Origin: an uncultured Prevotellaceae bacterium | GTDB taxonomy: Bacteria > Bacteroidota > Bacteroidia > Bacteroidales > Bacteroidaceae | Assembly: GCA_947166655.1 (NCBI GenBank) | Contig: CAMVFC010000009.1 | Coordinates: 1-46,875, forward strand | Direction of reading: 5' to 3' | DNA: 46,875 bases | Shown: piece by piece, positions 35,874-44,866 of the stretch | How the letters are laid out: every line of letters starts with the position of its first letter | How positions within the stretch are numbered: the first letter of the stretch is position 1 | Notes under the pieces: generated by a model | The model's input: only the letters and a program-made list of their open reading frames with translations | What the model was told of the DNA's origin: nothing | The model's database searches: none | Translations under genes and position numbers: made by a program

Positions 35874-38800
35874 TTATTTCACTACCACCTTGCGTGTGAC
35901 GCTCTTGCCGGCCGTCGTGACGGTCATGATGTAGGTGGCTGGGGGCAGTTGCTGCCGCGATGTGGCCATGAGACGCCCCTGGAGGTCGTAGATACGGACT
36001 TCGGAGGCAGGCCCTTCGACTGCCGCCACACCGCTGGTGAGGTTGCGGAAGAGGGCGATGTCGCGCTTGAGAAGCTTGGCAGAGCGGTCGATAATCGTCT
36101 GGTCGGTGCTTTCGAGGGCTGCGGCGTTCTTTTCCAACGATGCCCGCAGCTCGTCCAGATCTTCCTGTTCGCACTGTATCTTTCCTTCCATGGCGTCGGC
36201 AATCAGCTGCGTGGCCTCATCGACCAGAGCCTGCAAAACGCTGTAGTCGTTGGGGACGCGTGCGTCGAAAAACGTGGCGATGGCGGCAGAGAGGGCTTCG
36301 GCCTCAGCGTCCACGGTGGCTTGGTTCACCTTGTTCTCGCTGACCATGGTCTGTGCTTTCTCCATGGCTTCCTGAAGGGCGGCGAAGGCACTCTCGGGAA
36401 TCTTGCCGGGCCCCTCTCCGCGTTCGGGCTCTTTGGCGCTCAGGGCTGCCTGTGCATGGCTGATGAATGCGCGGAGGTTGGTCATGTCGATGCTGATGCG
36501 CGCCGCGCTGAAGGTGGCGGTAGCCTGTTGGAGGACGGCTGTGGCAGCATCGATTTCGGCTTGTGTGAGTTCGTCGTCGGCTTTTTTGTTGACCGCTTCG
36601 GCCACGGCGAGTGCCTGCTGGTAGGCATCGATGGCTTCGGCGGGGTACTGCCCGTTGCAGTCGCCGGCGACGGCCGTCCCGATGTTTGCCTTGGCCGTGG
36701 CGATGGCGGCGTCGAGTTCGGTGTGGTTCATGTAGTCCTTGTCGTGCGCCTTGGCGCGTGCGGTCTCAGTGTCGGCAATCAGTTTGGCGGTGATGTTGTC
36801 CAGCGTTTCCTGGTCTTTGGCCTTGGCGGCGGCAGCGCGTGCGGCGGCCACGGCCGTGCGGAAGGCAGCGATGTCCTCGGCAAAGTACTGGCCGGTGAGG
36901 TATCCGGGCTGCATCTCGGCCAGGAGTCCGTTGGCAGCCTCCAAGGCGGCGTTGAACGCTGTGCGGTCCAGTACGGCGGTCACGTACGTCTCGATCATCC
37001 AGTAGGCCATTGTGTTGCCTGTCCCGATCTTGTCGCTGAAGACGAGCTGTCCGCTGGCTGCGCCGTCAGTGCCTGCGTACATGCCGGTGGTCGCGAAGCG
37101 CAGGCCCAGCCAACGTCCTTCCAACCGTACGATTTCCACCTGCGCAGCCTCGCTCTTCTCGCTCTGCCAGAGCGTGTTGTAATCGCCGGTGCGGGCCAGG
37201 TAGGTCTGCAGACCTACCGACTTGATGTAATAGGCGGACTCGGTTCCTTCTGCCGGCTCGAAGGTCACGAGCTGTGCTTCCGAGGTGCCCTCTTCCTGCA
37301 CGGCGGTGATACTGGCATTGCCGACCTCGGTGGCTGTCAGCAGGGCGCCGCCGTAGTGCTGGATAGTATAGGACACTCCCTGGTCGAAGGGCGGCAGGGG
37401 ATTGAAGCTGGCGTTGAAGGTGGCTATGGCGTTGAGCAGTTTTTCGGCTTCGGCGGCCCCTTCTTCGTAGGTCGTCACCCTGGTCAGAGCCGCCTCGGCA
37501 GCAGCGATGGCCGTGCTGAGTGCATCGATGGCCGACTGCGGCACTTCATAGTAGGCCGTGCCGACGGGTGTCGAGTCCATGAGTTCCTTGGCTCGTGCGA
37601 TGGCCTTGGCCAGGGGAGCCGTGGCCGCATCTTCCTCGATCAGCCAGTGCGAGTTGACGGCCGAGGACGCTTTGTCGCAGTAGAGCAAGGCGCCGTCGGT
37701 GGTGGCATCGCTGCCGAGGAATCCCTTTCCGCTGGCGTTCTGTAGGGTATAGGTGCCGTCGCTCTGTCGCGCGATAATCCACTGTGCCAGCGTTTCGTTC
37801 TCGTCTTCGGCCCAGCTGGTGTTCCAGTTGCTGCTGGCGCTCTTGGCCAGGAACCTGCCGGCGCCGTTGTTCTTCAGCGCGAAGTTCCCGGTGGCCGCTA
37901 TGTGGGCGAAGGTGAAGCGCTGTACGGGGTCTGAGGACGCTGTGCTCAGGGTGGCCAGTTCCTGCCCTTCGGTGTAGGAGAGTCGGTTGCCGCCTGCTTG
38001 CTGGGTGATGATGTACTGCTTTGTGGGATCGGGCAGCACCTGGCGTTCAGCAGCAAAGGTGTCCATGGCCTGCTGCAGCGCCTGCCCGGCGGTCTTGAAG
38101 TCGGCCGTGACATCGCCGGCGGCAGCCACGGCAGTCGCGAACGCGTCGTAAGCCGCACGCGAGGTCATGAACAGTTCCGTGCCGATGGTGGCGGGGGCGA
38201 TCTCGTCGAGGGTCTTCTGCGCCTTGGCCAGCAGCTGGCGGAAGTTGTACTCGTCGTCGCGCTGGTCTTTCGGGACGAACTCCTTCAGCGTCCAGCGGTA
38301 TTTGCCGTCGGTGCCGTTCTTGTTGGAGTAGACGACGCTGCCGTCGTTGTTGTTGTCGGTGCCGAGTACGCTGCCGCTGCCCATATTCTTGAGCTGGATG
38401 TAGGTGCCCTGGTCCACGACCTGGAAGATGGCATTGGCCTGGGTGAGGTCGAAATCGGCCTCGGCCTTGGTGTCCCACGACCCGCTGCGGTGGACGAACG
38501 TGCCGTCGTCGGCCTGCAGGTTGAAGCCTGCAGCAGCGGCATCGGCGGGAGCGGGGACGAAGGTGAAGACCTGCCCTGCATCGTCTACGTCCTCGCTGAC
38601 CACCTTCACGGTGCCGCCGGTGGTGGTCATGAGGTAGCCGGAACTGTGGACGATGTTATACTTTGTGCCCACCTTGAACGGAGCGTTGGCACTGGCTTTG
38701 TAGAGGGCGATGGCCGCTTTCAGGGTGTCTGTGGCAGCGTTCACCTCGGCCTGTGTGGTGGCAGCGGCCAGGGAACTCTCGGCGGCGTCGATGGCAGACT

Positions 38801-39509
38801 GCAGTGCGGCGCGTACCTCGGTGCTGTACTGTCCGCGTTCGTCACCTTCCACGGTGTTCTCCAACTGGTACTTGCCATCAGCGATGGCAGCCTCCAGGGC
38901 GGCGGTGGCCAGCTCGTCGGAGAGGGTGAGTTCGCCCAGGAAGAAAGCATCGAAGCTGCTTTGGCTCAGCCAGCCCAGTCCGGCGACGAGGTAGGGACGC
39001 TCGGCAGTGAAGACAATCTGCGTCTGCACCCACGTGTCGCCCTGGAAGACGACGCTGCCAATCTGCTCGGTAGTGCCGTTCTCGCTGTCGGCAGAGAAGA
39101 TTCTGCTGTACTGCTGGTTATTGTCCATGCGCGATGCAGGGCGGTTGGCCCAGAGGGAGAAGAGGTAGGTCTTGCCGACTTCCACCGCCCATCCTGTCTT
39201 GATGGAACTGGCGGAGCCGCTGCCGGCACTGCCCAGGGCGTGCAGGTAGGCACCGCCGTCGGCTCCCCCTTCTGCCACGACTTCGAAATTGGTCTCGGAG
39301 AGTTCGCTGCCATTGCCGGCGAGCCATCCGGTGAAGCCTTCGTCGAACGAGGCATTGGGAATGAGGTTCTGCCCCGAAACGACATAGATGCCGTTGGCGG
39401 TCGAGATCTTGTCGCCCGGCTGCGGCATGACGTTTTGTGCCGTGCCGGCTTGTGGAAGGGCGCAGCCTATCAGTGCTGCCAGGAGTGCGAGTAGGAAGTT
39501 TCTTTTCAT
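35874..39509 (-). CDS. Large exported lectin/FIVAR multidomain protein with sorting tag
   Basis: 1211 residues. Signal peptide about 1-24 (CALPQAGTAQ). A galactose-binding-like module opens with LIPNASFDEGFTGWLAG (about 45-195), followed by a FIVAR-like helix pair (200-272), a trefoil/lectin-like region (YNIVHSSGYLMTTTGG, 280-410), another helical stretch and lectin-like repeats (IITQQAGGNRLSYTEG; YTIQHYGGALLTATEV), then several FIVAR-like segments (about 845-1130). The C-terminus VRIYDLQGRLMA ... SVTRKVVVK is the sorting tag. No catalytic motif was seen, so binding to host or plant glycans is inferred. It shares its general plan with the 1627-aa protein at 3-4886. Confidence 0.82.
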   Translation of the reverse strand: MKRNFLLALLAALIGCALPQAGTAQNVMPQPGDKISTANGIYVVSGQNLIPNASFDEGFTGWLAGNGSELSETNFEVVAEGGADGGAYLHALGSAGSGSASSIKTGWAVEVGKTYLFSLWANRPASRMDNNQQYSRIFSADSENGTTEQIGSVVFQGDTWVQTQIVFTAERPYLVAGLGWLSQSSFDAFFLGELTLSDELATAALEAAIADGKYQLENTVEGDERGQYSTEVRAALQSAIDAAESSLAAATTQAEVNAATDTLKAAIALYKASANAPFKVGTKYNIVHSSGYLMTTTGGTVKVVSEDVDDAGQVFTFVPAPADAAAAGFNLQADDGTFVHRSGSWDTKAEADFDLTQANAIFQVVDQGTYIQLKNMGSGSVLGTDNNNDGSVVYSNKNGTDGKYRWTLKEFVPKDQRDDEYNFRQLLAKAQKTLDEIAPATIGTELFMTSRAAYDAFATAVAAAGDVTADFKTAGQALQQAMDTFAAERQVLPDPTKQYIITQQAGGNRLSYTEGQELATLSTASSDPVQRFTFAHIAATGNFALKNNGAGRFLAKSASSNWNTSWAEDENETLAQWIIARQSDGTYTLQNASGKGFLGSDATTDGALLYCDKASSAVNSHWLIEEDAATAPLAKAIARAKELMDSTPVGTAYYEVPQSAIDALSTAIAAAEAALTRVTTYEEGAAEAEKLLNAIATFNASFNPLPPFDQGVSYTIQHYGGALLTATEVGNASITAVQEEGTSEAQLVTFEPAEGTESAYYIKSVGLQTYLARTGDYNTLWQSEKSEAAQVEIVRLEGRWLGLRFATTGMYAGTDGAASGQLVFSDKIGTGNTMAYWMIETYVTAVLDRTAFNAALEAANGLLAEMQPGYLTGQYFAEDIAAFRTAVAAARAAAAKAKDQETLDNITAKLIADTETARAKAHDKDYMNHTELDAAIATAKANIGTAVAGDCNGQYPAEAIDAYQQALAVAEAVNKKADDELTQAEIDAATAVLQQATATFSAARISIDMTNLRAFISHAQAALSAKEPERGEGPGKIPESAFAALQEAMEKAQTMVSENKVNQATVDAEAEALSAAIATFFDARVPNDYSVLQALVDEATQLIADAMEGKIQCEQEDLDELRASLEKNAAALESTDQTIIDRSAKLLKRDIALFRNLTSGVAAVEGPASEVRIYDLQGRLMATSRQQLPPATYIMTVTTAGKSVTRKVVVK

Positions 39510-39548
39510 AGGTCTATGTTTTTTGGTTTTGAATCTGTCGTCTTGTTG

Positions 39549-41261
39549 TCAGTAGGCCACAGCCTCGCCGCGACGTTCCGCGGGCGAAGCGGGGAGTGGG
39601 GCAGAGGTGCTGTCGGGTTCGGGATAAAGAAGGGCCGACCCTTTGTAGCGTGCCTTTCGTGCCTCTTTCTTGATGATCGTGGAGAGCTGTCGGTGCGTGA
39701 CGCGGACCGGCTGCACCATGAACTCGGCGGCATTGTAGCTGCGCAAGAGCAGGTCGTCGTCGTCTGCCGTGCGTTGCGGCAAGCGGAAGGGACGATGCGC
39801 GCGGCCGTCGCGGTCGAAATAGCTGATGTAGAGCCGCGTGTAGTTTCCGTCGTCGCGCCGGGAGGAGAAGAGAATCCATCGGCCCGACGAGCTCCAGGCG
39901 TGATAACTCTCGGCCGCCGGGCTGTTGGTCTCGGGCAGGATGTGGGCGTTCGTCTGGGCGTGATTGCGATTACCGGCTGTGGTAATCTTGTTTACCGTAG
40001 GTGGTAAATGGGATTTTCCAGAGCGGTCATCCGTTTTACTGTCGGCGGTAAAACCATTTTTTTCAGGGCGTTTTTCTCCCAGGGGCAGGACCCACAGGTC
40101 TGCACTGCGGTGCCAGATGTGGAACTGTCCGTAGTCGGCCAGGGTGAAGAGGAGGTGGCTGCCGTCGGGTGAGACGCGTGGTACACTGGCACTCTTGCCC
40201 AGTGCCTCGGCGTCAAAGACCAGACGACGTGGACCGAAGCGGCGCGTCTCGGTGTCGAAATCGCGGGCGTAGATGTTATAGTGCAGCTGGTCGTAGTGGC
40301 TGTCGAGGTCGGCATCGAGATCATCGGCGCGGCGTGTGTAGTGGGCCGCAATATAGAAGAGGGTTCGCCCGTCGGGACTCCATGCGGGGAAAGACTCGAA
40401 CTCCGATGCCGTACGCTCGATGCTTTGCACGCTGTTCTGCTCGGGGTCATAGAGGATGAGGTCGCTGGCATAGTCGATGACCTCGACCTTCTGCGGGTCC
40501 AGCGTATGGAAGACCTGACCTGTTTCGTTGACGGAGTAGGCCACGAGGTTCAGGGTCGGGTGCCAGGCAGGATAGACACCGGCGCTGAGCGTGGAGTCGG
40601 TCTTGAGGTCGACCTTGGAGGCTTCGGTGCCGTGGATGAGGACTGTTCCTCCTAACTTCTGCCGGACGTGAAACTGACTCTGCCCGTCGCGGTTCCAGTT
40701 ACGAGGCATGTGGCAGTTGATGCACTGGCCCTGCTCGCTGTCCGAAAAGCGCATGTTCTCGTAGATGACGTGCTCGTCGAAGGACTCCAGTGAGCGCTGG
40801 TGAAGGGTCAGCTCTTCGTAGGTGACGTAGGAGGGACGGATGAGGCGGTAGGTGATGTAGGGGTCGATGTCGTCCTCTGCAATGAAGAAGCGCTGTGTGG
40901 GCAGGTGGCGCCAGGTGCCGTCGGCCTTCAGGTAGATGTCGCAGTAGAGGCTGTCGCCGCGTGTCTGGCTGAGTAAGCGGTGCCAGTCTTTCTCGTCGAA
41001 ACAGACATCCCATCCGCCGACAATCATCTCACCGCCCTTTTGGGAATGGAGATGGGTGACGGCCTCGGAGGCCTCGCCCTGCAGGATGCGGAAGTTCAGG
41101 GGGGCGATGTTGGGCGGAAGCGTGGCCCCGAAATTGTCGGGCGAGACGCACGGCTCCTGTGTTGCTTCTTCGTAGGTCGTGGGAAGCGTCGGTCTGCAGC
41201 CCGTCAGCACTATTGCCAACGAGAGCACGAGGATGCTCAGTGTGTATGAATCGTGTTTCAA
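39549..41261 (-). CDS. PD40/TolB-like beta-propeller lipoprotein with a CXXCH motif; TTG start
   Basis: 570 residues. The only fitting start is TTG at 41261, inside an octamer repeat; the signal peptide (SILVLSLAIVLTGC) ends in a good lipobox with Cys at about 22. A CXXCH haem-c-like motif lies at about 182 (GQCINCHMPRNW). PD40 propeller repeats follow: VYPAWHPTLNLVAYSV, SFPAWSPDGRTLFYIA, SVPRVSPDGSHLLFTL, SYHAWSSSGRWILFSS. Residues about 397-431 form a linker made by three DNA mini-hairpins. I associate it with the adjacent DUF6057 gene, with which it appears to form one unit. Role unknown; surface or periplasmic sensing or binding is inferred. Confidence 0.82.
   Translation of the reverse strand: MKHDSYTLSILVLSLAIVLTGCRPTLPTTYEEATQEPCVSPDNFGATLPPNIAPLNFRILQGEASEAVTHLHSQKGGEMIVGGWDVCFDEKDWHRLLSQTRGDSLYCDIYLKADGTWRHLPTQRFFIAEDDIDPYITYRLIRPSYVTYEELTLHQRSLESFDEHVIYENMRFSDSEQGQCINCHMPRNWNRDGQSQFHVRQKLGGTVLIHGTEASKVDLKTDSTLSAGVYPAWHPTLNLVAYSVNETGQVFHTLDPQKVEVIDYASDLILYDPEQNSVQSIERTASEFESFPAWSPDGRTLFYIAAHYTRRADDLDADLDSHYDQLHYNIYARDFDTETRRFGPRRLVFDAEALGKSASVPRVSPDGSHLLFTLADYGQFHIWHRSADLWVLPLGEKRPEKNGFTADSKTDDRSGKSHLPPTVNKITTAGNRNHAQTNAHILPETNSPAAESYHAWSSSGRWILFSSRRDDGNYTRLYISYFDRDGRAHRPFRLPQRTADDDDLLLRSYNAAEFMVQPVRVTHRQLSTIIKKEARKARYKGSALLYPEPDSTSAPLPASPAERRGEAVAY
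39968..40054. repeat. Three tandem mini-hairpins inside the PD40 gene
   Basis: GATTACC-6-GGTAATC (39968-39987), TTTACC-6-GGTAAA (39991-40008) and GTTTTAC-8-GTAAAAC (40033-40054). All three have the core TTACC..GGTAA or a close variant. They encode a hydrophilic linker between two propeller repeats. Confidence 0.8.
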
Positions 41262-41319
41262 TTTTTCAATCTTTCAATTTTTCAATTCTCAACGTCTCAA
41301 TATTTCAACGTTTCAATTC
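41256..41319. repeat. Octamer array spanning the PD40 start codon and the DUF6057 stop
   Basis: Eight 8-base units: TTTCAATT, TTTCAATC, TTTCAATT, TTTCAATT, CTCAACGT, CTCAATAT, TTCAACGT, TTCAATTC. In the minus direction the first unit supplies the TTG start codon of the PD40 gene (41259-41261), and the last unit lies over the DUF6057 stop region (41313). Confidence 0.85.
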
Positions 41320-43103
41320 GTCTTCAGCCCATCCACGAAGAAATAGTAGTACCAGTATGTTTTGCCGAACTGGGGACGGAGGGCTGCGGCGTTGGCTGCA
41401 TTATCGCCCATGCGGGCAGAGGCCTCCACCAGCTGCTGGAAGCGCTGTCTGATGGTGGGGTCGATGGGAAGGTCGCCCACGGGAGCGCCTTGAAGTTGCG
41501 CCACCATGAGGGCTGCCTCCTGGTAGTGGGTGGGGATGTGTCCTTGCCATGTGGGCAGCAGAGCGAGGAAACGGGGCCAGAAGCCGGAGAGGTTCTTGGT
41601 GATGAGTCCGTTCATGAGCGAGAGTTCAACCATCGGGCGTGAACCGCCTTCGCTGAGGGCAAAGCTGTTCAGGAGGTAGAATTCCACCATACCGTTGTCG
41701 CCATCGAGCTGGTCGGTGAAGTTCATCAGGGGACGAATGGCTGTGGCTTCGGCTTCCTCGTGTGCGCACACGTCCTTATAGAATAAGGTACGTGCGAGAG
41801 TACGCTCATATCGCCGGGCGAGGGCCTCCTCGCCATTCAAGCGGGCCACGCCGTGGAGATAACGAAGGTAGGCTGGACGTTCGCCGTATTCCACCAGATC
41901 TTCCATCGCCCAGCGATAGGCAAAGCCCGTCTTACCATAGTGATAGTAGAGCAGCGGACCAATCATCAGGCGCAGCCACTGGTTCTGCTGTGGAGCATTG
42001 TAGGCTGCAGAGCCATCGGGATAGGCGAAGAGCTCGTCGCCCATGCGCCCGGTCTTGAAGAGGGCGAGGCGGGTGAGGCAGACCTGAGCGCGGGTGGGTT
42101 CAGGCTCGTTCTCGCGTGCCAGCTTCAGCACTTGATTCCAGTCGCCAGCTTCTGCCGAGTGCTTCATCTGCAGCGTATTGAGGAAGTTGGAGTCGAGGAA
42201 GGAATGGGTGTAGACTACGATGCCTGAAGCGGCAAAGACGACTGCTGCGACGGCAGTCATCCATTGCCGTTTGCCCTGAAGATGGTAGATGCCATAGAAT
42301 AGCGGAACTGCCAGGGCAATGGCTGCGGGACCGCGCATGGAGGAGGCGAGGCTGTCGAAAGGTATGTGACCGACTTCCACGTCGAGAGGACGGTGGAGCA
42401 CAAACAGCAGCAGTGAGGGCAGAAGGAGTCCCACGATGAATAGAGCTAAGCCCCAAAGGAGGTGTGAGGCTCTGTTGGCAAAGAAGGGTTGGCGGCCGAT
42501 GTGCTTCTGCCCGGACGAGGGGCTTTCTGTCTGGTTGAAATGGAGCCGTCCCACCTCGACGAAACCCACAAAGGGGGCGATGAAAGCTCCCCAGAAACTG
42601 AACAACCAGAAGCCTGCCAAAGGAACTGTCAGCAAGAACATCACTCTGCACCACCAATGTTTCAGTCGGAACCAGAGTCCGATTAGTGCAAAAGCGACCA
42701 AAGCGCCGAGGGCGGGAGCGAAGGCTACGGCGGGTTGCTTGAGGGGATAGATAAGGTATCCCAGCTGGGTATAGCTCGCCAGCAGGGCAAAAGAGGACAC
42801 CCAGCAGAGACCGAACCAACGGTCTCCCACGCGGAAAGCCCATCGCTGCACGTAGGCGAGAGCCGCCAGCACGACGACAAAAAGGGAGGCGCCCAACCAG
42901 GGACGGGCAAAGCAGCTTTGCAGACCTGCTGCCACCTGAAAGAGCAGTCCGCCGTGTGTGCCCAGCAACTTGCCGAAGGTGAACTCGTCAGCGTAGAACG
43001 GTGTCAGCGAAGCCGTCTCCACGAGGTAAGGCTTCAGCGGGCCCAGCAGCAGAAAGAGTGCAAAGGCCGCGAAGACAAAGGTGAAGGGTAGGCGCTGCTT
43101 CAT
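41313..43103 (-). CDS. DUF6057 multi-pass membrane protein
   Basis: 596 residues. About nine to ten membrane helices in the first 300 residues (e.g. PFTFVFAAFALFLLLGPL, LGASLFVVVLAALAYV, GLALFIVGLLLPSLLLFVL), then a soluble C-terminal half with helical, TPR-like repeats (MKHSAEAGDWNQVLKLAREN, YLRYLHGVARLNGEEALARR). This matches DUF6057, a family I know from Bacteroidales; function unknown. It starts 5 bases after the GH43-like gene stop and is followed by the PD40 lipoprotein gene 51 bases on. Confidence 0.85.
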   Translation of the reverse strand: MKQRLPFTFVFAAFALFLLLGPLKPYLVETASLTPFYADEFTFGKLLGTHGGLLFQVAAGLQSCFARPWLGASLFVVVLAALAYVQRWAFRVGDRWFGLCWVSSFALLASYTQLGYLIYPLKQPAVAFAPALGALVAFALIGLWFRLKHWWCRVMFLLTVPLAGFWLFSFWGAFIAPFVGFVEVGRLHFNQTESPSSGQKHIGRQPFFANRASHLLWGLALFIVGLLLPSLLLFVLHRPLDVEVGHIPFDSLASSMRGPAAIALAVPLFYGIYHLQGKRQWMTAVAAVVFAASGIVVYTHSFLDSNFLNTLQMKHSAEAGDWNQVLKLARENEPEPTRAQVCLTRLALFKTGRMGDELFAYPDGSAAYNAPQQNQWLRLMIGPLLYYHYGKTGFAYRWAMEDLVEYGERPAYLRYLHGVARLNGEEALARRYERTLARTLFYKDVCAHEEAEATAIRPLMNFTDQLDGDNGMVEFYLLNSFALSEGGSRPMVELSLMNGLITKNLSGFWPRFLALLPTWQGHIPTHYQEAALMVAQLQGAPVGDLPIDPTIRQRFQQLVEASARMGDNAANAAALRPQFGKTYWYYYFFVDGLKTN

Positions 43104-43108
43104 GAGGC

Positions 43109-44818
43109 TTATTCAAAGAAAACTTTCTTGCCGCCGACGATATAGAGACCACGATTGGGGAGAGTTGGGGTGCGTCGGCCCAGCAAATCGTAGCAGAGTG
43201 TCTTGTGGCAGGTCGTTGCTGCGCCCAGCTGTAGCGGGTGAACGCCCAGTTTCACACGTTGCTCTTCCATCTCGCGACGATTCGACTCGAGGTAAGCACG
43301 GCTCCAGATGTCAGCCTCCTCGTAGTCGGGATGTGCTACGGAGTCGAAGTAGGGAGCGAAACTTTGGTGAGTGCTCTTGGACGTCTCGGAGAGATAGAGG
43401 GTGGTACCCGCTTCGGTGCTGTTGCCCGACACGCTGAGGCAAACACCGTCGGCTGCATTCTCGATGCGGAAATAGCCATCCTCTTCCAGCCAGAAGACCC
43501 ACTGCTGTGCCACGTCGTCGGAGACGGCTTGCCATCGTGTCGTACCATATACGCTCTCGAGGAACTTACCCGTGGCCTTGTCCTCAATCTTGTAGATATA
43601 GGGTTTGTTTGTCGTGTGGAAGACGAGGGTAAGGTTCGACGTGCCGTCGTCTTCCAACGTGAGCGAGCTCTTGGGACGCGAGACGATGCGGTTGGAGTAT
43701 TTCTCCAGAAGGTAGCCTTCAGCGCCGTCAGCGATGACTTTCATGCGTTTCATGCGGTACATGTCATCGAAGACCGTGAGGTCCCAAGAGTCGTACCAAC
43801 GTACGGTGGGGTAACCGGACCGGACGCTCAGCGGCAACCATACGTGTTTGCTCGACTGGACGTTGCTGGAGTTCCAGCGGTCGCCCATGTAGATGAAGCA
43901 CTTGTCCTTGCCGGGCACGGGGAAGACGAAGTTGCTCTGGCTCTGGTAGGTGTTGTTCTTCCCGTTGTCCACGCAGAAGTTGATGCCTGTGCTGCCGTCG
44001 CTGGCGCGGAAGTCGGCAGGAGCGTTCCATGTCTGACCCATCAGATCGTAGGTCCACATGTAGCGGCCAGGGTTGGGATCCCATCCAGTGCAGCCGGAGA
44101 AGAGGCCATAGTAGATGTCGCCCGCCTTGAAGAGCGAGGCGGCCTCGAAGCGACGGCCTTTCAACTGAACGACGAAATCCTCCTCGGGCTGCAGGTAGTC
44201 TGCCGTGAGACGTTCAATGTTGGTGTTGCTGTTCATGTTGGTCGAGTAGGCGTGGTAGGCGTGTCCATCTGTGTCTGCGAAGACTGTCTGGTCGCGGGCA
44301 TCGCAGCCGTTGGGTCGAAAGACATCGACGAGCGTGTAGGGGCCTTCGATCTTGTCGGCCGTGCAGACGGCACTCTTGGCCTGACCATAGTCGCTGCCGT
44401 TCTCCCAGTGAATCCACATGACCCACTTTTGCGTGGCTTCGTTCCAGATGACCTTCGGACGTTCGAGGGTGCGGCCACTGGCAATGTCACGGTTCTCGTC
44501 GGTCTTGTTGCCTGTGGGCGTTACGGCACGACTCAGCCGTGTCCAGGAATAGAGGTCCTTGGAGCGGTAGCAGCTGACACCTTCGCTCTTCCCTCCGTTG
44601 CGCTGTTCGCCGAACCAGTAATAGTATCCGTCGTGAAAGACGACACATCCGCCATGGGCGTTGATGGCAGAGCCGTTGATGTCGTTCCAAGTTTGGCCAG
44701 GTTTGATGGTTTGGGCGTGGAGATAGGACTCTCCTCCCGCCCTCCCTGTCAGGGAGGGGATGCTTGCCTGTGCGGAGAGCAACAGGGCGCAAAGGAAATA
44801 TCTAAAATGATCTTTCAT
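43109..44818 (-). CDS. Exported GH43-like glycosidase with ricin-like lectin domain and sorting tag
   Basis: 569 residues. The signal peptide (FLCALLLSAQA) is followed by an odd insert, SIPSLTGRAGGES, made by a palindromic DNA element, before YLHAQTIKPG. The five-bladed propeller of GH43 type follows: INAHGGCVVFHDGYYYWFGE, VSCYRSKDLYSWTRLS, LERPKVIWNEATQKWVMW, ARDQTVFADTDGHAYHAYS, FEAASLFKAGDIYYGLFSG. It resembles subfamilies acting on beta-1,3-galactans; substrate uncertain. Residues about 385-490 look like a ricin-type lectin (YFRIENAADGVCLSVSG). The C-terminus CYDLLGRRT...GLYIVGGKKVFFE is the sorting tag. Confidence 0.82.
   Translation of the reverse strand: MKDHFRYFLCALLLSAQASIPSLTGRAGGESYLHAQTIKPGQTWNDINGSAINAHGGCVVFHDGYYYWFGEQRNGGKSEGVSCYRSKDLYSWTRLSRAVTPTGNKTDENRDIASGRTLERPKVIWNEATQKWVMWIHWENGSDYGQAKSAVCTADKIEGPYTLVDVFRPNGCDARDQTVFADTDGHAYHAYSTNMNSNTNIERLTADYLQPEEDFVVQLKGRRFEAASLFKAGDIYYGLFSGCTGWDPNPGRYMWTYDLMGQTWNAPADFRASDGSTGINFCVDNGKNNTYQSQSNFVFPVPGKDKCFIYMGDRWNSSNVQSSKHVWLPLSVRSGYPTVRWYDSWDLTVFDDMYRMKRMKVIADGAEGYLLEKYSNRIVSRPKSSLTLEDDGTSNLTLVFHTTNKPYIYKIEDKATGKFLESVYGTTRWQAVSDDVAQQWVFWLEEDGYFRIENAADGVCLSVSGNSTEAGTTLYLSETSKSTHQSFAPYFDSVAHPDYEEADIWSRAYLESNRREMEEQRVKLGVHPLQLGAATTCHKTLCYDLLGRRTPTLPNRGLYIVGGKKVFFE
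44726..44762. repeat. Half-copy of the GC-rich palindromic element in the GH43 gene
   Basis: Contains the perfect palindrome CCCTCCCTG-T-CAGGGAGGG (44740-44758). Its minus strand reads CCCCTCCCTGACAGGGAGGG, close to the right arm of the metH element (CCCCTCCCTGACGGGAGGGG at 9174-9193). It encodes the residues IPSLTGRAGGES just after the hydrophobic core of the signal peptide. Confidence 0.8.
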
Positions 44819-44866
44819 TGTGATTACTCTTGTTCGGCTTTTTACTCCCGAGGGTAGGGGCCTCTC

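Noticed and set aside
39560-39600. Another palindromic insertion at the PD40 C-terminus (SPAERRGEAVAY)
   Set aside because: GCCTCGCC...GGGCGAAGC can pair, but the arms are short and imperfect; not enough to call a family member.
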